A stretch of 64,000 bases of DNA from Nitrospira sp. MA-1 (GCA_032139905.1 JAQJDB010000007.1:124001-188000); one strand, 5' to 3'; numbered from the stretch's first letter, positions 19,503 to 29,264 are shown. The notes: generated by a model from the sequence alone, not told the origin. Program-made: numbers and translations.

Positions 19503-19638
19503 AAAGCAGAGTCTTCAGATATTTTCCTGTGATGGAAGTTGGGTTCTTGGCGATTTCCTCCGGCTGGCCTTGGGCGACGATGTGGCCGCTGGAATCGCCT
19601 CCGCCGGGGCCGAGGTTTATGACCCAATCCACGCTTTG
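19503..19638 (-). pseudogene. Decayed 3' end of a uvrA gene
   Basis: The minus strand encodes about 43 residues ending in a stop that align with the C-terminus of the intact uvrA 0.85 kb away ([17 protein letters not shown] against [28 protein letters not shown] against [11 protein letters not shown]), about 33 of 43 identical. One base is missing where the Cys-Ala codons would be, and similarity stops abruptly beyond. The toxin-antitoxin pair lies between this remnant and the intact uvrA tail. Confidence 0.85.
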
Positions 19639-19685
19639 CCATATAGAGGATTTCCTTACCTTATGCACTGAGGTATACTCTTCCT

Positions 19686-19904
19686 ATGCCAATTAACCTA
19701 CCTCTGAAAGAAATGACCCTCCAGGAAAAGCTTGCGGTCATGGAGTTGCTTTGGGAGGACCTTGTCCGTACTCCCGATTCGATTGAATCTCCTCCCTGGC
19801 ACCGTGATGTTCTCGAAGAACGTGGCCAGCGAATCGCCGAGGGAAAATCTCAATTTACAGATTGGGAGAAGGCCAAGCTCGAGATTCGCAATAAACTCTC
19901 GTGA
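19686..19904 (+). CDS. Addiction-module antitoxin (TIGR02574-like)
   Basis: 72 residues, the normal family size. Visible family features are LPLKEMTLQEKLAVMELLWEDL, then SPPWHRDVLEERGQRIAEGK and a final DWEKAKLEIRNKL. These proteins are encoded before a RelE/ParE-type toxin and neutralise it. The toxin start codon overlaps its last codons (GTGA), so translation is coupled. The pair is likely autoregulated, but no operator was identified. Confidence 0.88.
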   Translation: MPINLPLKEMTLQEKLAVMELLWEDLVRTPDSIESPPWHRDVLEERGQRIAEGKSQFTDWEKAKLEIRNKLS

Positions 19905-20200
19905 AAATCCAGATCGTGGATGAAGCCCAGCAGGATTTAATCCAGGGCTTTCGTTTTTATGAAAATCGGGAACCTGGGCTTGGGTCTTATTTCTTAGACA
20001 GCCTGTTTTCCAATGTTGATTCCCCTCTGTTGTATGCCGGAATTCACCAGGTCACGTATGGTTATTTTCGGTGTTTGTCCAAACGTTTTCCCTTTGCCAT
20101 TTACTATCACGTCGATGAAGATTTAGTGCGTATACATGCCGTGTTAGATTGCCGCAAGGATCCCTTATGGGTCAGAAGCCGGTTAAGCAAAGAGAATTAA
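19901..20200 (+). CDS. RelE/ParE family toxin
   Basis: 99 residues with a GTG start overlapping the antitoxin stop. The fold signature is present: DEAQQDLIQGFRFYENREPGLGSYFLDSL, YGYFRCLSKRFPFAIYYHVD and VRIHAVLDCRKDPLWVRSRL. Relatives act on ribosome-bound mRNA (RelE) or gyrase (ParE), and the sequence alone does not decide which. The C-terminal RKDPxxxRxR pattern is usual for toxins paired with TIGR02574 antitoxins. Confidence 0.88.
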   Translation: MKIQIVDEAQQDLIQGFRFYENREPGLGSYFLDSLFSNVDSPLLYAGIHQVTYGYFRCLSKRFPFAIYYHVDEDLVRIHAVLDCRKDPLWVRSRLSKEN

Positions 20201-20362
20201 CCGGAATCGGCAGAGTGGTGTGAAGAGAATATCCATTTGTCCTTCACAATCGATGATTTCATGAGGCATATGCATTTCGGAAATTGTTGGATTTTCCGCA
20301 ATTGGAAACTAGAAAAATTTTCTGTCTGGAAGTGATGGCAAAAGACGATAGACAAGAGGTTT

Positions 20363-23188
20363 TTATCGTTCGAGAGCAAGAAGAGTTTTCAGATATTGTC
20401 CGGTGATGGAGTCCGGGCTATTGGCGATGTCTTCCGGGGTTCCTTGGACGACGATGTGGCCACCGGAATCGCCTCCGCCGGGGCCGAGGTCGATGACCCA
20501 ATCCGCGCATTTGATGACGTCCAGATGATGTTCGACTACCAGGACTGTATTCCCTTCCTCCACCAGTTGATTCAACACCGTTAACAGACGCGTGATATCT
20601 TCCAAATGCAGTCCCCGGGTGGGTTCGTCCAGGATATAGAGGGCCCCTTTATGGTCTGAGTGGGCGCCTGATCGTTTTGGGGCGTTGGTCAATTCTCTGG
20701 CAATTTTAAGGCGTTGGGTTTCGCCACCGGATAGTGTCGTGGCTGGTTGCCCCAATGTGAGATAACCGAGCCCAAGCTGTTGAAGCACGCGCAATCCTTT
20801 GAGGACCTTGGGACAGGAAATGGCGAAGAATACTACTGCCTGATCGACGGTGAGATTGAGCACGTCGTGAATGGAATGCTCTTTGACTCGGACCTGTAGA
20901 ATCTTTTCCTTGAATCGTTTCCCTTCACAGTCTGCGCAGGGCACGTAGAGATCTGCCAGGAAATACATTTCCAGTTTTTCATACCCATTGCCCTGGCAAC
21001 GAGCGCATCGGCCCTTGCCGGTGTTAAATGAGAAATGCGCGGGGGTGAGCCTGTGCGCCCGTGCTTCAGGTGACTGCGCGAATAAAGCCCGGATTTCATC
21101 ATAGGCTTTAATGTAGGTGATGGGATTAGAACGCGGGGTTTTGCCGATGGGTTCCTGGTCAATGAGGCAGACGGTTCGGAGATGTTCCGGCCCCGTCATA
21201 CTTGCTAGATCGGGTGGCGAAGGAGTGTCCACCTTAAAAAAACGCGCAAGGGCTGCATAGATGGTGGCTTCCACCAGGGTGCTTTTCCCCGATCCGGAGG
21301 GACCCGTGACACAGACCAGCGTGCCGAGGGGAATGTTGACGGTGAGGTTTTTGAGATTTTGTTCGTTCACTCCTGTGAACTGAAGAGCTTTTCCATTTCC
21401 TGATCGACGCTTGGAAGGTAAGGGAATGGTTCGTTCCCCACGCAAATATTGTGCGGTGAGCGATTGGGGATGCTTGAGAAAGGTATGATAGGGGGCCGCG
21501 CAGATGACCTCTCCGCCTTGATTGCCTGAGTGAGGTCCCAGTTCGACGATGTAATCGGCCTGTTGAATGATCTGCGGATCATGTTCCACCACAATGACGG
21601 TGTTTCCCCGCTCCGCCAACTCTCGCAAAATCATGCCCATGGCCTCGGTGTCGCGTGGATGGAGGCCGATCGTCGGTTCATCCAGGACATATTGTGTGCC
21701 CATGAGCTGACTGCCCAATTGTGTCGCCAGATGAATACGCTGAGCTTCGCCTCCGGATAACGTCCGCATTTCGCGGTTGAGTGTGAGATAGTCCAAACCC
21801 ACGCGCAGGAGAAATGATAGTTTCGATTGCAAGGCATTCAACAGATCCTTGGCGATCGCCTCCTCAAATTTTCTCAGCGGCAGGGTCTGAAGCCATCGTT
21901 GAAGATCCGAGAGTGGCCATCCGCAGACCCCATGAATGTGGCATTCATTGATTTTGACCATGAGGGATTCCGGCCGTAAGCGGGTTCCCTGGCAGGTTGT
22001 GCAAGGCGAGGGACTGCGATACCGGCTTAGGAAGACCCGGACATGCATCTTGTAGCGTTTGCCTTCTAGATATGTAAAAAAATCATCGATGCCCTCGAGC
22101 TTTCCTTCTCCCTTCCAGATCAGGTCCCTTTCCGCTTCCGTGAGCTGGTTGTAGGGTGTGGTCGAGTCGAGGTTTTTCTTCTTGAAGGCTTTGAGCATTT
22201 CTTTCTGCCACCAGACATTGGATGGTTTCGTCCATGGTTCGATCGCGCCGTCCTGTAGGGATTTTTCGGGATCGGGAATCAGCAGCTGTTCGTCGTAGCG
22301 CAAGATGTTGCCAAACCCCTTGCATTCAGGACAGGCTCCAAGTGGATGATTGAACGAAAAGGATACGGGTCGTGGGGTGGGAAACGTCCTGCCGCACCCC
22401 GGGCATGACAGATTGGCGCTATAGCCTAAAGTTTCATTATCCCGGATGATGACGCTGGCGCGGCCTTCACTCTCGCGAAACGCTGATTCCAAGGCTTCGA
22501 CCAACCGGCTGCGGGATTCCTGATCTAACGTCAGGCGATCCACGACGACTAATAGTTCGGATGGCAGAGATGTGGGAAGAATATCCGTGTTGAGGTTGAT
22601 CAGTTGCTTGTTGATGACGATACGAATAAAGCCTTGCTTGAGAAGTGCCGTTTTCATGAACTCCAGGGCATCAGGATGGGGCGCAGGTTTGGGAAAACAG
22701 ATGAGGGCGCGTTCCTTGGGAAAACGATTCAGTAAGTCTTGAGCGACCGTAGTGGGGTGGTGGGCGATGGCTTCCACCTTGCAGTCGGGACAGGTCAGGC
22801 GTCCGATTTTGGAAAACAGCAACCGGAGATAATCGGAAATTTCACTGGTCGTGCCGACGGTGGAGCGTGAGGTTCGAATCGGATTTTTTTGTTCCAAGGC
22901 AATTGAGGGACGGATATTGGTGAGTCGGTCCACATCAGGCCGTTTGACGCGGTCCAGGAACATGCGCGTATAGGACGAGAGCGATTCCACATAACGCCAT
23001 TGGCCTTCCGCAAACAGTGTGTCGAAGGCCAAAGATGATTTCCCGGATCCGGACACACCAGTGATGACGGTGACGGCGTTGTGTGGAATACGGAGAGAAA
23101 TGTTTTTGAGGTTATTTTGCCGCGCGCCTTCAATGATCAGGTCGGTGTGAGGAGGCGTGGAGTTGGAAACGGACTTTTTTTTGGGCAT
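20363..23188 (-). CDS. uvrA: Excinuclease ABC subunit A
   Basis: About 941 residues from the ATG at 23188; an in-frame TTG at 23206 is less likely. It has two ABC ATPase halves. The first Walker A is GVSGSGKSS (about 44-52) and the second GPSGSGKST. Signatures are LSGGEAQRI and LSGGETQRL. Zinc modules CPGC...CPEC and CARCQGNG...CADCEGKRF are intact. It recognises damaged DNA with UvrB in nucleotide excision repair. The second half differs from the common form ([18 protein letters not shown]), so it may be a divergent UvrA subfamily. A remnant of another uvrA tail lies downstream. Confidence 0.93.
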   Translation of the reverse strand: MPKKKSVSNSTPPHTDLIIEGARQNNLKNISLRIPHNAVTVITGVSGSGKSSLAFDTLFAEGQWRYVESLSSYTRMFLDRVKRPDVDRLTNIRPSIALEQKNPIRTSRSTVGTTSEISDYLRLLFSKIGRLTCPDCKVEAIAHHPTTVAQDLLNRFPKERALICFPKPAPHPDALEFMKTALLKQGFIRIVINKQLINLNTDILPTSLPSELLVVVDRLTLDQESRSRLVEALESAFRESEGRASVIIRDNETLGYSANLSCPGCGRTFPTPRPVSFSFNHPLGACPECKGFGNILRYDEQLLIPDPEKSLQDGAIEPWTKPSNVWWQKEMLKAFKKKNLDSTTPYNQLTEAERDLIWKGEGKLEGIDDFFTYLEGKRYKMHVRVFLSRYRSPSPCTTCQGTRLRPESLMVKINECHIHGVCGWPLSDLQRWLQTLPLRKFEEAIAKDLLNALQSKLSFLLRVGLDYLTLNREMRTLSGGEAQRIHLATQLGSQLMGTQYVLDEPTIGLHPRDTEAMGMILRELAERGNTVIVVEHDPQIIQQADYIVELGPHSGNQGGEVICAAPYHTFLKHPQSLTAQYLRGERTIPLPSKRRSGNGKALQFTGVNEQNLKNLTVNIPLGTLVCVTGPSGSGKSTLVEATIYAALARFFKVDTPSPPDLASMTGPEHLRTVCLIDQEPIGKTPRSNPITYIKAYDEIRALFAQSPEARAHRLTPAHFSFNTGKGRCARCQGNGYEKLEMYFLADLYVPCADCEGKRFKEKILQVRVKEHSIHDVLNLTVDQAVVFFAISCPKVLKGLRVLQQLGLGYLTLGQPATTLSGGETQRLKIARELTNAPKRSGAHSDHKGALYILDEPTRGLHLEDITRLLTVLNQLVEEGNTVLVVEHHLDVIKCADWVIDLGPGGGDSGGHIVVQGTPEDIANSPDSITGQYLKTLLALER

Positions 23189-23335
23189 AGGTATGACGGT
23201 GGACAATCAAAATAGTTAAAAGACAATACATGGTTTGTACCTTGATTGCCCAGGCTTAGCCAAGAGCTTTAAGGAAAGGTGAACACACTAGGCTTTATGA
23301 AGAAAATGGAAAAGCTGGAGGGGAAACGAGTTTCC

Positions 23336-24153
23336 TTAATTAGGTGATGAGCTGCTCAGATCGTTTATTTCATGGAAAAATTTGTCGGTAAACTCTTTGA
23401 GGCAATGACCCACGGCTTTGTCAATTTGTGTCTGAATCTTTTCTCCGTTATTGGTTATTAACTCTGGCATTGTCATGGAGTCTTCCCAAACGGGGCCTGA
23501 CAGCATGGAAGGACCCTCTGGTATTAAAATCAAATCACCCCGACTGTGTGCTGGATATTGGCATTGATGTTGGAGTATTACCGAAAGAGGTTGAAGGTTA
23601 ATAACCCGGACTTCTCCCCTATATTGGAACTGGAAATTGTTTTTGTTTTTCTCGTATGTGGGCGACAGATGCCAAAAATATGTTTTAATGTCAATGACTT
23701 TGTTATTCTTAGATTTGTCATTCCCAAGATTTTCTCTCAGATTCATTAAGCTAACCTCATCCTGAAAGGAGATTGGAGTCACGTTGGAAAAATGGTAATT
23801 TTTTCTTAAAACTTCCAAAAACTTTTGTTTCATTTTTTCTGTAATGTCATGAGGAAAAAATTGAAGGTTCATTTGTATTCTAAAATTATCCCAACTTTCC
23901 TTAACCATTACCCCCGAGCCAACAAATCCTCCGCCCAAGGCTCCGCTTAGCAGTCCCCCTGCGATGGCTCTTGGAAGGTTCGAACTGCCTGTCCATATGA
24001 AAAATCAGGAGATTGATAGTGGACCAAAAAAACTTTAGAAGCATTTTTGAGTTGAATTCCTTCCTCTGGAGTAAGGTGGATTTTAGGGTTGCCTGTTCCG
24101 CATCCCAACAATCCAATTCCAAAAAAGAGAAAAGATAATAGAGCAAACTTCAT
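23336..24153 (-). pseudogene. Frameshifted Gly-zipper lipoprotein
   Basis: Two adjoining minus frames look like one gene. The first (24153 to 23947) has a lipoprotein signal, FFGIGLLGC, and reads to FSYGQAVRTFQEP before a stop. The second frame reads NLPRAIAGGLLSGALGGG upstream of its TTG and continues for 200 residues to 23336, ending in NDLSSSSPN. A Gly-rich hydrophobic segment sits just after the break. A single-base change near 23985 would join them. No family was recognised. It is either a real frameshift or a sequencing error. Confidence 0.6.
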
Positions 24154-24194
24154 CGTAATCTTGAGGGAAATGCCTCACTGGGGTTTGATGATGA

Positions 24195-24608
24195 TCATAG
24201 ACGGCCTAATGTATCACCTAGCCAGACAGCGGCTAGACCCACGAAGACATGGATGATGATATTGGCAGAGGCTTTGAGCATGGCCCCGTCTTTCAGGAGT
24301 GCCAGGGATTCGAACCCGAAGGTCGAGAAGGTCGTGAATCCCCCCAGAACGCCAATAAACAGAAAAATTCTGGTGTCCGTTCCCAGGATATTCCTGGACT
24401 CGGCCACTCCATGGAGTAACCCGATCAGGAAACAGCCGAGTATGTTTACGGCCAACGTGCCAATGGGGAAGGCCAGAGTCGGGATCAGGCGGTTAAAGAA
24501 GCCGGCGACTACAAATCGGCCTATCGAACCTAAGAACCCACCCAGACCTACCCAGAGAAGTTGCGGTAATCCGTAAGGAATCATGGTTGGCGTGTGCCGG
24601 TTAGTCAA
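24195..24608 (-). CDS. crcB: CrcB/Fluc fluoride channel
   Basis: 137 residues and four membrane helices, as in single-chain Fluc subunits that form dual-topology dimers. Signature segments are GLGGFLGSIGRF, GTLAVNILGCFLIGLL and GVLGGFTTFSTFGFE, with the TTFSTF fluoride-path motif intact. It exports fluoride across the inner membrane. The next frame upstream is the ROK kinase in the same direction, about 70 bases away. No fluoride riboswitch pattern was seen. Translation may begin at an internal Met (MIPYGL). Confidence 0.93.
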   Translation of the reverse strand: MTNRHTPTMIPYGLPQLLWVGLGGFLGSIGRFVVAGFFNRLIPTLAFPIGTLAVNILGCFLIGLLHGVAESRNILGTDTRIFLFIGVLGGFTTFSTFGFESLALLKDGAMLKASANIIIHVFVGLAAVWLGDTLGRL

Positions 24609-24677
24609 TTTCCTTCAGGATGAAGGTCCGGCGCGATTTGGCGTGGGGCGAACTGGGTGGTGAGTCGTGTATGGGAG

Positions 24678-25508
24678 TCATTTCCTTTTTTTCTGTCGAG
24701 TGTTTGATGACTTTTTTCGAGGAGCCTGTTTTCGTGTGGTCCCTTTGCCAGGCTTCTTGGTTGTCGGTGGAAGGACCACATTGGGATCGGCCCAGAGCGC
24801 GATTCCCCCAAGAAGACCTGCTGTATTTGGGACGATTGTGGCATGAGATGGCAGTGGGATGGTGACCTTTTTTGCATTGCCCCCGCCTATATAGAGATGG
24901 TCGAAATTAATCACTCGATCTAATATCTCAATGGCTTTGGCCAGACGGAGATTCCATCGCTTTTTCCCCACATTGTTGAGTGCAGGGGCACCCAATTGTA
25001 CTTCGTAGGTCTCTTGTTTTCGAAAGGGGTGGTGAGCAATTTCCATATTAGGCACGAGGTGCCCATTAATGAATAGCGCGGTGCCAAATCCGGTTCCCAG
25101 GGTAATGACCATTTCAACCCCTTGGCCTTTGATCGCGCCATAACCCTGCACATCCGCATCATTTGCTGCCCGAACCGGCCTTTTGAGCTGTTGTTCCAGT
25201 TCGCCAACGAGATAGGTTCCGGGCCAGGATACATCCAGGTTTGGCGCTGTTTTCACCCACCCCTGATGAATTACGCCGGGAAAGCCGACTGATACGCGAT
25301 CAAATTGCCCGAGTGTTTGGGCAATTTCCACAATAAGCGGGACAATGGCCTGTGGTGTTGCGGGTTTCGGTGTGACCATTCGTACCCGTTCAGAAAGAGG
25401 TTGACCGGACTGATCGAGCAGGAGGCCTTTGATTCCGGATCCGCCAATATCAATGGCGAGGGTGATGGGTGAGTGGGGGCCCTTTGAATTTTCTTGTTTG
25501 GGAGTCAT
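24678..25508 (-). CDS. ppgK: ROK family kinase, polyphosphate glucokinase-like
   Basis: 276 residues. The phosphate-binding motif is LAIDIGGSGIKGLLLD (about 17-32), the actin-fold second motif is VITLGTGFGTALF, and AANDADVQGYG carries the catalytic Asp. The IGGSGIKG form and overall length fit polyphosphate/ATP glucokinases, which phosphorylate glucose using polyphosphate. The C-terminal 35 residues are almost all Lys, Arg, Pro, Thr and Ser, a basic tail that could bind polyphosphate. Substrate assignment is family-based. Confidence 0.8.
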   Translation of the reverse strand: MTPKQENSKGPHSPITLAIDIGGSGIKGLLLDQSGQPLSERVRMVTPKPATPQAIVPLIVEIAQTLGQFDRVSVGFPGVIHQGWVKTAPNLDVSWPGTYLVGELEQQLKRPVRAANDADVQGYGAIKGQGVEMVITLGTGFGTALFINGHLVPNMEIAHHPFRKQETYEVQLGAPALNNVGKKRWNLRLAKAIEILDRVINFDHLYIGGGNAKKVTIPLPSHATIVPNTAGLLGGIALWADPNVVLPPTTKKPGKGTTRKQAPRKKSSNTRQKKRK

Positions 25509-25554
25509 GGGAGTATCTCCTCGAAGTTTAAAAAGAAGTTGAAATGGTCCCCAT

Positions 25555-26151
25555 CTAGCCTCGTCGACCGTTATACACTACTCCGCCATTCTGAACATAT
25601 TGTTGTAAGACTGCGGAGGCATGAGTTCGCCCGATATCCATGGTGACCGCAATTCCCCTCTGTTCAAGTTCCATCATCCAATTCGCAGGTTTGGGGCCTT
25701 CATCAAATCCAACCGCTTCAGCGTCGCTTCCTCTGGCGCCACAGACGATGTGTCGAACACCGGACCAGGAAATCGCGCCCAAGCACATACTGCAGGGCTC
25801 GCAACTGGTAACCAGCTCATGGCTGGGAAGCCCGATTGCCCCTAAATTATGGGAACGAACGATTTGCTGTGCCATCATCATCGCGACGATTTCAGCATGG
25901 GCAATTGAACTTTTCGACGAAAGAACAAGATTCACCCCTGGCGCGACCAATTCTTGAGTATCCATGCGGAAAACTCCTGCCCCAAATGGTCCCCCTGTTC
26001 CATATTGAATGTTGAGTTGTGCCAGCTTAACGACCAATTTCATACGAGCATCCGGAGTCGGGTATGTCTCCGGTTGTTGTCCAAGATAATCGGTGATCCA
26101 GCCTGGTAACTCAAGGCAATATGGTTGAAACCGTGTAGAAGGGATGCTCAT
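25555..26151 (-). CDS. Nucleoside/guanine deaminase-like protein (CDA fold)
   Basis: 198 residues. The zinc site is complete: HAE (residues 85-87) and PCSMC (119-123) in the context ELVTSCEPCSMCLGAISWSG. GPFGAGVF is the usual substrate-side motif. The closest likeness is to guanine deaminase and tRNA adenosine deaminase relatives of the cytidine deaminase superfamily. An N-terminal extension of about 35 residues precedes the domain. It is cytosolic. It stands 46 bases upstream of the ROK kinase in the same direction, so the two may be cotranscribed. The substrate is not determined. Confidence 0.82.
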   Translation of the reverse strand: MSIPSTRFQPYCLELPGWITDYLGQQPETYPTPDARMKLVVKLAQLNIQYGTGGPFGAGVFRMDTQELVAPGVNLVLSSKSSIAHAEIVAMMMAQQIVRSHNLGAIGLPSHELVTSCEPCSMCLGAISWSGVRHIVCGARGSDAEAVGFDEGPKPANWMMELEQRGIAVTMDIGRTHASAVLQQYVQNGGVVYNGRRG

Positions 26152-26221
26152 ATCAGGGAGTCAGGGGTTTGAGTGGCAGAAGGTGTGAAGAACGGTTATG
26201 GGATTGTGGTGCCGGTCTGAA

Positions 26222-26263
26222 AAACAACCCGAGGGGCTTGTCCCGTGAAAGGGAGCCCCTCGG
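26222..26263 (-). terminator. Strong rho-independent terminator
   Basis: On the minus strand CCGAGGGGCT pairs perfectly with AGCCCCTCGG (26254-26263 with 26229-26238) and is followed by GTTGTTTTT. No ordinary gene reads into it. It fits the end of a short minus-strand transcript starting near 26640. Confidence 0.75.
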
Positions 26264-26488
26264 ATTATGTGGTATACACCACAAACAGTGAACCTCATGT
26301 CTAGCATGGCCCATCAGTAGGCTAATGACGCGTTTCTCGTTTATGGTTTGGCCGAATCTTCCAGTTATGAAGGTTGAAGATCCCTCTTGTGACTCACTTC
26401 CAAGCTCGGTAGGGTGCCCACTGGCAAATGCCTTTTGGCATGCTTGTGTTGGAGCAGGGATGTGATCCGGCAAAAACGAGAAGGCCCG

Positions 26489-26599
26489 TCAGGAGACTGA
26501 GGCGGGTTTTGCCTCCGATGGGCCAAAATAATCCGGTGGAGTAAGGTCGTCCATCTGAGACCCCCTTTCCTCTTTACGGTTTGAAAGGAGATGCACGCT
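26489..26599 (-). CDS. Possible 36-residue peptide
   Basis: An ATG at 26599 preceded by GGAAGGAGAGA opens a 36-codon frame (MSVHLLSNRKEERGS, then MDDLTPPDYFGPSEAKP). A second internal ATG also has a GGGGG ribosome site. The frame lies downstream of a near-consensus promoter and upstream of two hairpins, divergent from the SDR gene. No family was recognised. It could be a small protein or the RNA itself may matter. Confidence 0.4.
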   Translation of the reverse strand, partial: SVHLLSNRKEERGSQMDDLTPPDYFGPSEAKPASVS

Positions 26600-26645
26600 C
26601 ATTCTCTCCTTCCATTCATAATCGGCTTTTATGAGCGCAGAAGTA

Positions 26646-26674
26646 ATGCTACGCTCGTCAGAAAAATCTGTCAA
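26646..26674 (-). promoter_or_regulatory. Sigma70-like promoter of a short divergent transcript
   Basis: On the minus strand TTGACA is followed after exactly 17 bases by TAGCAT. It points away from the SDR gene, towards the small frame and the terminator at 26222-26263. Confidence 0.5.
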
Positions 26675-26712
26675 TAGGGTCTAGCCCGTTATCAATCCAT
26701 GGGAAAGAGACG

Positions 26713-27522
26713 ATGAATCATTTTAGAAACCAGGTGATTCTCATCACCGGGGCGTCTTCGGGGATTGGAAAAGCGCTCGCTTGTGCGTTGGCGCCACAGG
26801 CTCCCAAGCTGGTCCTTGTTGCGAGAGATCGGTCACGCTTGCAGGAGGTCGCACTCGCCTGTGAAAATTTGGGAGCGTCTGCACTGGTCATTCCGACGGA
26901 CGTGACGGATCCCCATGCCTGTTCCGCGATGATTCAACAGGTGGTGACTCATTATTCCCGGATTGATGTGTTGGTGAATAATGCTGGCATGTCCATGTGG
27001 TCGACGGTGGAGGATGCTCACGACGTGGAACTGTATCAACGCGTGATGGCGGTGAATTTTTTCGGCAGCGTGTACTGTACCAAATCTGCGTTGCCGTTTT
27101 TAAAGGCCACGCAAGGCAGGATTGTTGCAATCTCCAGCGTTGCAAGTTTTACGGGATTGCCTGCTCATTCAGCCTATTGTGCCAGTAAGCATGCGATGAA
27201 CGGATTTTTTGAGTCGCTTCGTATTGAGTTGGCAGGAACCGGAGTCACCGTAACCATTGTGGCCCCCGATTTCGTGCAATCCGAAATTCATGAACGAAGT
27301 ATCGGGCCTCACGGTCAACCCTTCGGGCGAATACTTGATGGCCATTCCAGATTTTTACCCGCCGAGAAATGTGCGGACATGATCATCAAGGGCATGACCC
27401 TGAGGAAACGACTGGTGTTTACATCCTGGAGAGGACAATGGGGCCGATGGATGAAATTAATGAGCCCGCAGATGATTGATTGGATAGCCCGAAAAGGCAT
27501 GGCCGATGCTGATCGGCCGTAA
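26713..27522 (+). CDS. Short-chain dehydrogenase/reductase
   Basis: 269 residues of classical SDR. The cofactor motif is TGASSGIG (12-19), the stabilising motif VLVNNAGMS, the catalytic Ser lies in AISSVASFTG and the YxxxK is YCASK. The substrate is unknown; NAD(P)-dependent oxidation or reduction in the cytosol is expected. The C-terminal stretch (RGQWGRWMKLMSPQMIDWIARKG) resembles the membrane-associating tails of DltE/YqjQ-like SDRs. The gene converges with the TraB/GumN gene, whose stop is 21 bases away. Confidence 0.9.
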   Translation: MNHFRNQVILITGASSGIGKALACALAPQAPKLVLVARDRSRLQEVALACENLGASALVIPTDVTDPHACSAMIQQVVTHYSRIDVLVNNAGMSMWSTVEDAHDVELYQRVMAVNFFGSVYCTKSALPFLKATQGRIVAISSVASFTGLPAHSAYCASKHAMNGFFESLRIELAGTGVTVTIVAPDFVQSEIHERSIGPHGQPFGRILDGHSRFLPAEKCADMIIKGMTLRKRLVFTSWRGQWGRWMKLMSPQMIDWIARKGMADADRP

Positions 27523-27542
27523 CGGGAGATTCCTTTGCCGCT

Positions 27543-28484
27543 CTAGGGCATGGCATAAGACACTCGTTCAATCTGGTGGCCTTTTTCTTTCAGCAGTGCG
27601 AGTAATCCATCTTTTCCCGCAAGGTGAGCCGCACCCACAATGATCAAGACGTTTTTCTCCTCTTGTAAGAACGATTCTATTTGGGGAATCCAGTTCTGGT
27701 TTCGTTGGACGAGAAGTTTTTTGTAGAACAGCGGGTAGGTTTTGAATGACTCCACCAATTGTTCCAACCCGTCGAGATTTCCCTGGTGCCAGTCTTTCAC
27801 CATATGTAAAAACGCTTGCTCTCGTTCCCTTGACCCCGCCGCGGCGAGTGATTCCTGAAGAAGAGCATCCTGGATGTTGAACGGAAGAGTATCGAACACA
27901 TTCAATTGGTCTTGAATGGTTTCCAGCCCGCCCGTGGGTTTTCCGGCATCCTTGGCCATGCGATAGAAATGATTTTCAATTCCTAATTCAGGCCGGAAAT
28001 CTATGGAAGAATCAAATCGTCCGCTTAGCGTGAGATAGAGTACCCAGGGTTTGTATTGTTGGAAATCCTGGATTTTCCCTCCCAAGGCTTTAATTTTCTG
28101 TTTGACCAGCGTATAGGTTTTGGGTGAGAGCACCGTTTCCAGTGTTTTCCCTTTTGGGAGGGTGTACTGTTTTTGGTGTTGAGAAAATGAATCGGGAGAA
28201 AAAAGTATTTCCGGATCAATTTCAAAGACAACCTTTTGGGAATTGTAATAGGCATAGGAGAAGGATCTGGTGAGAGGATAATATTCTTCGGCCAATACAT
28301 GGATCGAACCCAAAATATAGACGGTATTCGTGTCAGATTGCATTTTGTAAATCAGGCTGTTGTTGTACCCATCCCCGACCACCTGGCCATTGACCGTCCC
28401 AGTGCCCAAAACAAAGAGGATCAGAATGAACAGACAGCGTAGGCGTAGTTTCCCTTTCCCTTGATGGTGATGGAATGCAGCCAT
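27543..28484 (-). CDS. TraB/GumN family protein
   Basis: About 313 residues from the ATG at 28484, which has GGGGGA upstream; a longer frame begins at 28559. A signal peptide (LFILILFVLGTGTVNG) precedes the TraB/GumN domain. Domain marks are VYILGSIHVLAEEYYPL near the N-terminus, KPTGGLETIQDQLNVFDTLP in the middle and NVLIIVGAAHLAGKDGLLALLKEKG at the end. The two GxxH motifs are those seen in this putative metalloprotease family. It is probably periplasmic. Its role in bacteria is poorly known. Confidence 0.88.
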   Translation of the reverse strand: MAAFHHHQGKGKLRLRCLFILILFVLGTGTVNGQVVGDGYNNSLIYKMQSDTNTVYILGSIHVLAEEYYPLTRSFSYAYYNSQKVVFEIDPEILFSPDSFSQHQKQYTLPKGKTLETVLSPKTYTLVKQKIKALGGKIQDFQQYKPWVLYLTLSGRFDSSIDFRPELGIENHFYRMAKDAGKPTGGLETIQDQLNVFDTLPFNIQDALLQESLAAAGSREREQAFLHMVKDWHQGNLDGLEQLVESFKTYPLFYKKLLVQRNQNWIPQIESFLQEEKNVLIIVGAAHLAGKDGLLALLKEKGHQIERVSYAMP

Positions 28485-28844
28485 TTCAAATCCCCCTGTT
28501 GAAGGTGTGATCAGGTCCTGGTTTTGGTGTGAGAGAGTTAGTGCCCCGGTGTCCGGCATCTTCTTTGGGTTCTTAAATTCGTCTGGTGTTTCTTTCCGGG
28601 TAATTCATCGGTGGTTGGAGGGAAAAGGTGAAATGCAGAGATTGAGCTGCGATATCGAGATTGATGGAATGTGCGACTGGTTCTGGTCGAATTCAACAAG
28701 AATGGGCATGTTCCTGCCAGGTTTATTTACCGATAATGATCAGGTTATCCGGATAGTGGAATGAGCTCTGCCGGATTTCCCGTCTCTCACTTCATAGGAA
28801 GGGGGGGCTCGATGTCTTGGTGAGAGGAGAAAGCTGATACGGAC

Positions 28845-29264
28845 TCAGGACTGTGGGGAGGGAGAGGATTCTTGTTGGATAACCTGAAAGTCTTTTTGGG
28901 TGATGAATTGACCATCGGCATACAGACGAAATTCATACCGACCCGGCCCAGGAAACATGAGGTAGGGAATGTTCACCCCAAAATCCTGGGTCATTAAGCG
29001 GTTGGATATGTCAATGGGGGGGAGGGAACCTTTGCCGACAATCTGGTCCTGATCAAGGTACACCAGTTGGATTTCAAATGCGTACCTGCCTTCTGCATCG
29101 GTGAGCGAAAAATACACGCCGACTTGTGGGTGCTGGCAGGGGAACGTTTTGGCCCAGAGATGCGTAAATGCACCAATGAGACTCTTTTTCCCTGTCATAC
29201 TATCGATGATAATGGTGTCACATACTAAAAATGCGTGAATGATCGGTTTGATAAACCCCGCCAT
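28845..29264 (-). CDS. DUF6941 family protein
   Basis: 139 residues. Blocks such as HAFLVCDTIIIDSMTGKKSLIG, FPCQHPQVGVYFSLTDAEGRY and PGRYEFRLYADGQFI give a beta-sandwich-like pattern found in DUF6941. It has no signal or membrane segment. Function is unknown. The gene stands alone, with 80 bases to the GlpM-like gene upstream. Confidence 0.7.
   Translation of the reverse strand: MAGFIKPIIHAFLVCDTIIIDSMTGKKSLIGAFTHLWAKTFPCQHPQVGVYFSLTDAEGRYAFEIQLVYLDQDQIVGKGSLPPIDISNRLMTQDFGVNIPYLMFPGPGRYEFRLYADGQFITQKDFQVIQQESSPSPQS

Noticed and set aside
24295-24325. GATTCGAACCC resembling a tRNA T-arm
   Set aside because: It lies inside crcB coding sequence and no acceptor or anticodon stem fits.
24609-24677. 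Possible fluoride riboswitch before crcB
   Set aside because: The space is too short and carries no recognisable motif.
26153-26473. 106-codon minus frame
   Set aside because: It runs through the strong terminator and has no recognisable protein features.
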